From: Bacteroidota bacterium
Lineage (GTDB): Bacteria > Bacteroidota > Bacteroidia > 2-12-FULL-35-15
DNA: 52,312 nucleotides
NCBI GenBank assembly: GCA_947469885.1
Contig: CANIQT010000027.1
Location: forward strand, 1-52,312
Direction of reading: 5' to 3'
Shown here one piece after another: positions 35,273 through 41,750 of the stretch; within the stretch, counting starts at the first letter, position 1, and the number at the start of each line of letters is the position of its first letter. A program made the position numbers and the translations under genes. The notes under the pieces were generated by a model. That model saw only the letters and a list, made by a program, of their open reading frames with translations. It did not search any database and had not been told where the DNA came from.

Positions 35273-35752
35273 CTAAGGAATCAGATTCAAAATATTTTTT
35301 AACGATGTATTGGCTTCTATCAATATCCCTTTTACTCCAACCTTCTCCCCCGCTTCTGTATCCCTCTCTTTATCGCCAATGAAAAACGAATGAGAAGCAT
35401 TGATATTAAATCGTGCTATTGCTTTTTCTACAAACAACGAATTTGGTTTTCTGCAAATGCAATTGGTCACATCGGGATGATGTACACAATAATATATTTC
35501 GGAAAGCGAAATATCGTGCTCGTTCAACTCGTCTATTAAATAATGATGCAACAACTCCGTATCGCTTTGTTTATACAATCCTTTGGCTATTCCACTTTGG
35601 TTGGAGATGACAATTAATAAATATCCTTTTTGCAAAAACAGCTGCAATGCTTCTATCACATCAGGCAGAATAACAAAGTCCTCGAGCTTATGCGTGTAGC
35701 CTCTTTCAAAGTTTATTACTCCATCTCTATCTAAAAATATTGCTTTGTTCAT
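35273..35752 (-). CDS. gmhB: D-glycero-D-manno-heptose-1,7-bisphosphate 7-phosphatase-like HAD
   Basis: This 159-aa HAD-IIIA phosphatase has the nucleophile motif FLDRDGVINFERGYTH (about 6-21), motif II VISNQSGIAKG, a zinc loop (CVHHPDVTNCICRKP) and motif IV FIGDKERDTEAGEKVG. The zinc loop with CxH and CxC is typical of GmhB, which acts in heptose synthesis for LPS. Histidinol-phosphate phosphatase is a close relative. It sits between the rhomboid gene (1-bp gap) and the aminotransferase. Confidence 0.88.
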   Translation of the reverse strand: MNKAIFLDRDGVINFERGYTHKLEDFVILPDVIEALQLFLQKGYLLIVISNQSGIAKGLYKQSDTELLHHYLIDELNEHDISLSEIYYCVHHPDVTNCICRKPNSLFVEKAIARFNINASHSFFIGDKERDTEAGEKVGVKGILIEANTSLKNILNLIP

Positions 35753-36475
35753 TTAATAGGTTCCCATTATTTTATGTACAAAATCCACAGCCAAGCTTGG
35801 TTTTAATGCTATGGTAAATACTGCCCCATACACTGAGCCCCAAAAGTGAGCATCGTGAGCAATGCCTGTGTTGCCTCGTTTGCTTAAATAATGTTCTACA
35901 CCTAACATGATTAATCCGAACAAATAAGCAGGAATGGGAATGGGAATAAACATCAAGCCTAAACGGGCAGTTGGTGCAAGAATAATAAACGAAAAAATGA
36001 CAGCCGATACTGCACCCGAAGCTCCAAGCGCATTGTAATGCACATTGTTTTTGTTGCGCTCGTACGAATAAAGTGACGACATTACCAATCCACCAACATA
36101 TAAAAGTATAAAAAAGAAAGGTCCTTTTGCACCATATATTTCGTCATAACTGAAAGCACTTTCGAGGCTTTTGCCAAATATCCAAAGGGCGTACATATTA
36201 AAACCAAGATGCAGCCAATCGGCATGAATAAGCCCGTGAGAAAAGAAACGCCACCACTCTTTGCGGTTGTTTATCATGTAGGCGTTGAACATCATTTTGT
36301 TTTTCAGTTCAGCGTTTCCCATGGCGGTGACGGAAACAAAAACGGTGATGGCTATAATAATGTAGGTGATTGGAAACATGTTTGCAAAAATAGCTATTAG
36401 AAGCGAGATAGGCAATAGAAAATAGCGAACAGACCAACTTCTATTCAACTTTTTTATTTTGTTTTTCTGCTTCAT
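35753..36475 (-). CDS. Rhomboid family intramembrane serine protease
   Basis: This 240-aa membrane protease has six or seven helices. The catalytic Ser is in GASGAVSAVIFSFI and the His in IAHDAHFWGSVYGA. The L1-type segment NNRKEWWRFFSHGLIHADWLHLGFNMYALW carries the HxxxN motif. The chosen ATG (36473-36475) gives MKQKNKIKKLNRSWS. The longer frame to 36625 runs across the divergent neighbour's promoter and adds an unlikely extension. It is the first gene of the gmhB and pdxH run. Confidence 0.92.
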   Translation of the reverse strand: MKQKNKIKKLNRSWSVRYFLLPISLLIAIFANMFPITYIIIAITVFVSVTAMGNAELKNKMMFNAYMINNRKEWWRFFSHGLIHADWLHLGFNMYALWIFGKSLESAFSYDEIYGAKGPFFFILLYVGGLVMSSLYSYERNKNNVHYNALGASGAVSAVIFSFIILAPTARLGLMFIPIPIPAYLFGLIMLGVEHYLSKRGNTGIAHDAHFWGSVYGAVFTIALKPSLAVDFVHKIMGTY

Positions 36476-36489
36476 AACATTAAACTTTT

Positions 36490-36497
36490 TATCTTTG
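36490..36497 (+). promoter_or_regulatory. -7 element of the DUF4476 gene
   Basis: TATCTTTG matches the Bacteroidota -7 box and lies 64 bp before the ATG, within the 85-bp gap shared with the divergent rhomboid gene. Confidence 0.45.
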
Positions 36498-36560
36498 AAT
36501 TTTATTAATAAAATGGCTTGTTTATTGTAAATCAATAAAAAAATTAAACAAATTTTAACT

Positions 36561-37514
36561 ATGAAATCAATATTTCTTTTTCTTTTTTCTTTTACCATTA
36601 TCACTACTTCTTTTTCGCAAAACAATAACCTGGTGGTTTATTCGCAGGATGGATATAGGTTTTCGCTTATATTAAATGGAGTTTTGCAAAATCAAAAGCC
36701 GAGCACCAATGTAAAAGTAACCAGCCTAAATGCTACTAACTATCAGGCAAAACTTATTTTTGAAAATAAAATGCCCGATGCAAATGGTAATGTGTATTTG
36801 ATGTGGGAAGGAAATCCGATTCAAAATACCGAATTTTCGTATGCAGTTGTTAATGCAAAAGGAAAATTGAAGCTCCGTTTTAAAAGCAAAGAGCCTATAC
36901 CTATGGAAACAACACAACAAGTACAAGACCCACAACAGTTAATTGTAGTTTACACTCCCATCGAAATTCCATTGGTAAAAGTAGAAACCACTACCACCAC
37001 TAACACAGTGCAAACAACCGGCAACGTGGGTGGACCGAATATTAATATCAACATCACAAATCCATTAGATATAAATATGCAGACTGGAGGAAATACCTCT
37101 ACCACCAGCACTTACAGCACCACTACCACTACCACTACTACCACTAATAATTCGGCAAACAATGTGGCTCAGCATCAAACCGAGGTGTATCATCTGGAAG
37201 GATACAGCGGAACGTATGGTTGTCCGTATCCGATGAGTAATAAAGAATTTGAAAGTGCTAAACAATCTATAGCTTCTAAAGGATTTGATGATAGTCGCCT
37301 CACTATTGCGAAACAAATTATTGGCAGCAACTGTTTGTTGTGCTCGCAAATCAAAGAATTGATGCTGATTATGAGTTTTGAAGAAACCAAACTGGAATTG
37401 GCAAAATTTTCGTGGCACCATAATCTCGACAAAGGCAATTATTATAAACTCAACGATGCCTTTACATTCGAATCTTCGATTGAAGCATTGAATACCTATA
37501 CCCAAAGCCATTAA
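36561..37514 (+). CDS. Secreted DUF4476 protein
   Basis: This 317-aa protein has a signal peptide (MKSIFLFLFSFTIITTSFSQ), a first domain of strands (LVVYSQDGYRFSLILNG, AKLIFENKMPDANGNVYLMW), a Thr-rich linker (about residues 180-200, mostly Thr) and a C-terminal DUF4476 domain (YPMSNKEFESAKQSIASKGFDDSRLTIAKQII, LMLIMSFEETKLELAKF, about 225-317). DUF4476 is common in Bacteroidota and has no assigned function. The gene is probably monocistronic. Confidence 0.85.
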   Translation: MKSIFLFLFSFTIITTSFSQNNNLVVYSQDGYRFSLILNGVLQNQKPSTNVKVTSLNATNYQAKLIFENKMPDANGNVYLMWEGNPIQNTEFSYAVVNAKGKLKLRFKSKEPIPMETTQQVQDPQQLIVVYTPIEIPLVKVETTTTTNTVQTTGNVGGPNININITNPLDINMQTGGNTSTTSTYSTTTTTTTTTNNSANNVAQHQTEVYHLEGYSGTYGCPYPMSNKEFESAKQSIASKGFDDSRLTIAKQIIGSNCLLCSQIKELMLIMSFEETKLELAKFSWHHNLDKGNYYKLNDAFTFESSIEALNTYTQSH

Positions 37515-37541
37515 CTCATTAGAGGTAGTTTCGTAAATATT

Positions 37542-38168
37542 TTATTCCGAAAACTGAGTTACTGTTTTTCCATCGTAACGATACAAACCCAAGCCTCTGG
37601 TGCCAAACCAAATGTTATTATTTTTATCTTCAAATATAAAAAAAACCTCTTTATTGGTAATCTTTGTAAATGTTTTTTGAGATGACTTATCAGTTGAAAA
37701 ATTAGAATGCCATAATCCGCCAAGTGTATCGCCCAATTCGTTTCCATAGTCGGAGGCTAACCATAAATTTCCTGCTTTGTCTTCTAAAATGGCGTTTAAT
37801 GAACCTTTGATTAATTCTTTGGGTTGTGGGTAATCGGTAAACGATCTTCTATCATACGTCCACACTCCATAATGTCTGGTGGCGAGTAATAAATTTCCAT
37901 TTTTACTTTCAATTACATTCCTAATCCAACCTTCATTTTTTGGTCTAAAATTTTGTATCGTTTTGCCGTCATATCTGGAAAACCCTTCGTACCCCGGAGG
38001 CATACCCGAAGCAAACCATATAATTCCATTTTTATCTTCCAGTATATCTGATACTAATTTCGCCCTTGTTGGTGTTCTGTTTTTTTTAAAAGTTAGCAGA
38101 AGGGCTGCCTTTGTTGGTGTTATCACCAACAAACTAATAAACAACAAACCAACCAAACCTTTTTTCAT
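37542..38168 (-). CDS. Small secreted two-component-regulator propeller protein
   Basis: This 208-aa protein has a signal peptide (MKKGLVGLLFISLLVITPTKA), about three Reg_prop strands per unit (DILEDKNGIIWFAS, NVIESKNGNLLLATRHYGVWTYD, AILEDKAGNLWLASD, FIFEDKNNNIWFGTRGLGLYRYDG) and no kinase or response module, unlike the hybrid sensors that normally carry such repeats. The end of the signal peptide is encoded by a TTGTTGGTG palindrome. The whole 5' end lies in a 125-bp tandem duplication that creates an upstream 42-codon leader. Whether the short form is functional is unclear. Confidence 0.78.
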   Translation of the reverse strand: MKKGLVGLLFISLLVITPTKAALLLTFKKNRTPTRAKLVSDILEDKNGIIWFASGMPPGYEGFSRYDGKTIQNFRPKNEGWIRNVIESKNGNLLLATRHYGVWTYDRRSFTDYPQPKELIKGSLNAILEDKAGNLWLASDYGNELGDTLGGLWHSNFSTDKSSQKTFTKITNKEVFFIFEDKNNNIWFGTRGLGLYRYDGKTVTQFSE

Positions 38169-38309
38169 TCTGTAAAGCTACATTTCGCCCTTGTTGGTGT
38201 TCTGTTTTTTTTAAAAGTTAGCAGAAGGGCTGCCTTTGTTGGTGTTATCACCAACAAACTAATAAACAACAAACCAACCAAACCTTTTTTCATTCTGTAA
38301 AGCTACATT
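38057..38309. repeat. 125-bp tandem duplication at the 5' end of the propeller gene
   Basis: 38057-38184 is repeated exactly at 38182-38309 (offset 125 bp, 128 identical bases). Each copy contains a TTGTTGGTG palindrome (38111-38132, 38236-38257) and the start region of the minus-strand gene. The extra copy gives an upstream ATG (38291-38293) whose 42-codon frame ends in a TGA overlapping the main ATG. Confidence 0.95.
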
Positions 38310-38360
38310 ATTTCATTATACCTGACTAAAAAACCGAACTCGCTTTTTCCTGATAAATAA

Positions 38361-38395
38361 AACCCTGCACTCGAAAACTCTTAATCAGCAGGGTT
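38361..38395. terminator. Hairpin at the end of the transposase remnant
   Basis: AACCCTGC (38361-38368) pairs with GCAGGGTT (38388-38395) across a 19-nt loop. It overlaps the last codons of the transposase remnant on the minus strand, where the stem is followed by T-rich sequence. Confidence 0.5.
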
Positions 38396-38836
38396 TTCAG
38401 CCAACAACCATTTTTCTTTACAAGGATTGTTGTGGATATAATTTAATTTCTGCAAAAGTGTATCTGTATTATCAAGTGCAAACTATAACGGATTTTGCTC
38501 CCATATCTGACTGTTTCTGTCTTTTGCATTTACCCGAATATCGTCTAACAACGGAGAATTATTCTTTATCAGGTTAAATTTTATTTGTTGTGAAGTATAT
38601 TTCAAAAAATCTCTTTGAACGTTTTCTGTTTTGTGATGTTCAAGAATTTGCCAGATTAGATGAATGTGATTTGGCATAATTACAAAACCAATCACTTTTA
38701 TTCTTTTATTATCGCTTAAAAATTTCAAACTTCCCGTTACTATTTTTTTATGCTCATCATCCTCCAGTAATTTAATCCAGTTAAGATTGATAGCGGTAAA
38801 AAAATAAACATTAGATGATTTTCGAAATGAAACCAT
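38381..38836 (-). pseudogene. Broken REP-associated tyrosine transposase (RAYT)
   Basis: The frame begins MVSFRKSSNVYFFTAINLNW and shows the IS200-like HUH signature FVIMPNHIHLIWQI (HIH metal pair), then FLKYTSQQIKF and KDRNSQIWEQNPL. There a TAG at 38483-38485 interrupts it. In the same frame the family sequence continues (LLQKLNYIHNNPCKEKWLL) to a TAA at 38381-38383. The stop lies before the YIHNNP segment thought to carry the catalytic Tyr, and the usual C-terminal part after NP is also missing. GTTGTTGGTG palindromes lie on both sides, as expected for REP elements and their transposase. It was once a REP-processing enzyme and is now inactive. Confidence 0.9.
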
Positions 38837-38864
38837 CTAACAAAGATAATGTAATTTAAATTGA

Positions 38865-38913
38865 GTTGTTGGTGATAACACCAACAACGGCTAAACACCA
38901 ACAACGGCTAAAA
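38865..38913. repeat. REP-like palindrome upstream of the transposase remnant
   Basis: GTTGTTGGTG (38865-38874) pairs with CACCAACAAC (38879-38888). A second half-copy (CACCAACAACGGCT) follows at 38895-38908. Read on the minus strand these give repeated GCCGTTGTTGGTG units, the same as at 27061. The rest of 38914-39073 shows nothing clear. Confidence 0.85.
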
Positions 38914-39073
38914 AATGTAAAACCCAACAAACAACCTAAAGTTGTAAATATTTTTTGAACAGAAAACACTGCCATTTAAGTGTTTGTTGGTGCAAACCGG
39001 CCCCACCCGCCATTTTCAACCCCACATAATCAACAACTTATCACAAAAAACAAAAATTCAGCCTGTGTTTAAC

Positions 39074-39408
39074 GATTGATTGGTGCACACAATTGATTGT
39101 TTGTGTGTGTCATTCAATCGAATTGGTGTTGGTTACAAATGAATGTGTGTTCATAATGATTGAATGTGTGTCAATAGTGATTAATATTGTGTCAATAACG
39201 ATTGAATGTGTGTCAACTACGATTGAATGTGTGTCAATTACGATTGACATTGACACAAAATTAATTGATAGTTACACAAAATGGATTGAATGTGTGTGTC
39301 ATTCAATCGAATTGATGTTGGTACGATTCAATGTGTGTCAATTACGATTGAATGTGTGTCAATAACAATTGAAAGTGTGTTACTTTCGATTGAATGTGTG
39401 TATCAATC
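39074..39408. repeat. 21-bp tandem array 3 (about 16 units)
   Basis: Most units begin GATTGAATGTGTGTCAAT or a variant; unit starts include 39074, 39095, 39137, 39158, 39179, 39200, 39221, 39242, 39263 and 39284, all on a 21-bp grid. A 42-bp variant (with CATTCAATCGAATTG) occurs at 39095-39136 and again, 1 bp shorter, at 39284-39324. After it the grid shifts by 1 bp and continues at 39325, 39346, 39367 and 39388. A plus-strand frame reads ECVSITI heptads, but no ribosome-binding site or credible start is visible. Confidence 0.85.
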
Positions 39409-39615
39409 AATCGTAATTATTGGACTTTTATATAATATGATTTTGCATTTTTCAAGTAAGGAACTGATAAAATAAAGGAGGTGTTAATAGAAATAAAATG
39501 GAACACCAAATGAATTGACAAGGGAAAAGAGTAACCAATAAAAATAATAAACCAAAGAAAACAATTATATAAATATATTACACATAACATCTTCTTAAAA
39601 CTGTTTGTTATCTTC

Positions 39616-40077
39616 TTACAACGTTTACGAATCACATTACAACGTTTCTGAATTATGTTACAACGATTACGAATCATGTTACAACGTTTACGAATCGTGT
39701 TACAACGTTTACGAATAATGTTACAACGTTTGCGAATCAAATTACAACGTTTACGAATCATATTACAACGTTTGCGAATCAAATTACAACGTTTACGAAT
39801 CATATTACAACGTTTACGAATCGTATTACAACGTTTATGAATCATGTTTCAACGTTTACGAATAATGTTACAACGTTTGCGAATCAAATTACAACGTTTA
39901 CGAATCAAATTACAACGTTTACGAATAAAATTACAACGTTTACGAATCATGTTACAACGTTTATGAATCGTATTACAACGTTTATGAATCATGTTACAAC
40001 GTTAATGAATCATGTTACAACATTTACGAATCGTATTACAACGATTACGAATCGTGTTACAACGATTATGAATCACA
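39616..40077. repeat. 21-bp tandem array 4 (22 units, no indel)
   Basis: Twenty-two units of exactly 21 bp run from 39616 to 40077. Each begins TTACAACG (one TTTCAACG, one TTACAACA). GAAT at positions 14-17 is present in every unit. Variation falls mainly on positions 9, 12, 13, 18 and 19-21, the last three being ATG, GTG, ATA, GTA, AAA or ACA. Units 6-7 and 8-9 are an exact 42-bp duplication. The first and last units both end ACA. Both strands have long open frames across the array (LQRLRI plus one residue on the plus strand, IRKRCN plus one on the minus strand), as expected for a stop-free 21-mer. Confidence 0.95.
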
Positions 40078-40297
40078 TTACAATAAAGAAAAAACTTAAA
40101 AAAATACATTACCTCCTTTATGCATTATATCCTCTATCTAGCACGTCAATAAAGAGTTTAATAGGAATGAGAGAAAAATTATCAGCAGTTATTATTTACA
40201 ATTGATAGTTGACCATAAATAAGTACTCTGAATAAGTTCAGAAGACTATTTCTATTTCTGTTACAACTTTTTTATAGAGCGAGCAATTATAAATTCT

Positions 40298-40305
40298 TAT
40301 TTTTG
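40298..40305 (+). promoter_or_regulatory. -7 element of the TPR gene
   Basis: TATTTTTG fits TAnnTTTG and lies 17 bp before the ATG at 40323, so the leader would be very short. No clear -33 element. The stretch 40081-40297 holds nothing else recognisable. Confidence 0.45.
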
Positions 40306-40322
40306 TGCATTACCAAATAAGT

Positions 40323-41213
40323 ATGAAGATGAAAAAAATGAATTCTACCGTTTTGTTGTTGATTTTTGTTTCGCTGAGCATGGCTCAGGATGCAAAAAAG
40401 ATATTGAAAGATGCTATGGATTTGGCTAAACAAGGAAAATATCAGGAATCCATACCCCTCTTTAATAAGAGTATCGAAATAAATCCTGCCGATTATTATG
40501 CCCATTACAACCGAGGGCTGGCAAAATTAAAGATGAATTATTGCGAAGATGCATTGAAAGATTTTAACTCCACTCTCATGCTTTCGGCAAAATATAAAAA
40601 AACGTATGCTCCTCGCGCAGCAGCAAAAAAAGGATTGACCGATTACGAAGGGGCGGTGGCAGACTACACCGAAGCCATAACTAATGAACCTAAAAACGGA
40701 GAACTTTATTTTTCGAGGGGCAATGTAAATCAGTTGTTGGGTAACAAAGATTCGGCTTGTGCCGATTTTGCAAAAGCACTGAAGTTGGGACGAAAAGATG
40801 AAAACAAAAAACTGGAAAAATGCAAAGACGACAAATACGATGGAGTAAAAATTACACCTGTGTTTCGATTAACAAAAAATGCGGAGGATCACAAATACGG
40901 GTTCAGCGAAAAAAATCCGATAAAAGTGGGTACCGGCTACGATGGCGGACCGAGCAACGAGGAAGACTATATTAATTTGCTTCGCGATGTAAAAGGGTGG
41001 CCCATTTATTTTCAACGGTTAGGTACTTGCTGTGTGTACGATTCGCCAAATGGGTTTAATGGCAAAGCAACGCTCGACAAATACAGGATAGTGTATCAGG
41101 TGGATAAAGATAAAATGAAAGACAAAGAATCCATCATTTATTTTACGATGTTCGATTACGAAGAACCAAAAATCTTGAATGGTTTTTCCACTGTGGTGTA
41201 TCCCCAAAAGTAG
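40323..41213 (+). CDS. Secreted TPR protein
   Basis: This 296-aa protein has a signal peptide (MKMKKMNSTVLLLIFVSLSMAQ), three TPR units (ILKDAMDLAKQGKYQESIPLFNKSIEINP, YYAHYNRGLAKLKMNYCEDALKDFNS, DYEGAVADYTEAITNEPKNGELYFSRGNV) and a C-terminal domain of about 115 residues (ITPVFRLTKNAEDHKYGFSEKNPIKVG, GWPIYFQRLGTCCVYDSPN) that I do not recognise. The ATG at 40323 is preferred over a GTG at 40305, which is part of the -7 box. It starts a plus-strand group leading to DUF2339 and DUF3999 genes. Confidence 0.82.
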   Translation: MKMKKMNSTVLLLIFVSLSMAQDAKKILKDAMDLAKQGKYQESIPLFNKSIEINPADYYAHYNRGLAKLKMNYCEDALKDFNSTLMLSAKYKKTYAPRAAAKKGLTDYEGAVADYTEAITNEPKNGELYFSRGNVNQLLGNKDSACADFAKALKLGRKDENKKLEKCKDDKYDGVKITPVFRLTKNAEDHKYGFSEKNPIKVGTGYDGGPSNEEDYINLLRDVKGWPIYFQRLGTCCVYDSPNGFNGKATLDKYRIVYQVDKDKMKDKESIIYFTMFDYEEPKILNGFSTVVYPQK

Positions 41214-41267
41214 AACAACAATAATTGTATTTAGTATTTTAGAAGTTAGTTACGATTTTAATCTTTT

Positions 41268-41750
41268 ATGGATTCGAGAAAAGCAAAAAGTTTAGGAAGC
41301 AAAGCAGGTTTAAAGGCTGTAACCATGGGGTTAGTAATTGCCGAATTTATAATGACTATTTTTTCGTGGGACGAGGGAATTTTTAAAGCTGTTTTTTGGT
41401 TTGCCAATTACGATTACCTACTCAATATTGTTTTTGCTGTAATTATATTTTATCTCTGTGGTCACCTTTTTGGTCAGGCTGCCAGCAAAGCCATACTTAT
41501 TAATCATAAACATTATAGTCTCGAAGGGTTTAAATTTGGATTGTTTACCCTTTTTGTCACCACTGTGGTTTCGAGTTGCATCAGTTTTTTGATTGAAGGT
41601 ACTGCCAAAATTGGGATGAGAGGAGAAGCACCTGTTTACGATTATATTTTTGAACCCGTATATTGGGTTTGCTTTTTTGGGCTGATACCAGCCCTTGTTA
41701 TGGGCTATTGGTTTGGCAAACAAATTAGGAAACGAATACGATTCAAATAA
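41268..41750 (+). CDS. Small polytopic membrane protein
   Basis: This 160-aa protein has four hydrophobic helices (AVTMGLVIAEFIMTIFSW, LLNIVFAVIIFYLCGHLFG, GLFTLFVTTVVSSCISFLI, VYWVCFFGLIPALVMGYWFG). No family is recognised. Its TAA is immediately followed by the ATG of the DUF2339 gene with no gap, so it is probably translated as part of that operon. Confidence 0.75.
   Translation: MDSRKAKSLGSKAGLKAVTMGLVIAEFIMTIFSWDEGIFKAVFWFANYDYLLNIVFAVIIFYLCGHLFGQAASKAILINHKHYSLEGFKFGLFTLFVTTVVSSCISFLIEGTAKIGMRGEAPVYDYIFEPVYWVCFFGLIPALVMGYWFGKQIRKRIRFK

Noticed and set aside
37542..38168. Truncated hybrid histidine kinase
   Set aside because: The frame ends after the propeller strands with a clean stop, and no kinase sequence follows downstream. 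It is a short secreted propeller protein instead.
39616..40077. CRISPR array
   Set aside because: Units are 21 bp, adjoin without spacers, vary internally, and no cas gene is nearby.
39417..40205. Three ORFs across array 4 (heptads LQRLRI plus one, IRKRCN plus one, TTFTN types) as real proteins
   Set aside because: A 21-bp unit without stops keeps frames open on both strands. There is no ribosome-binding site, no credible start, and frames switch at single-base changes.
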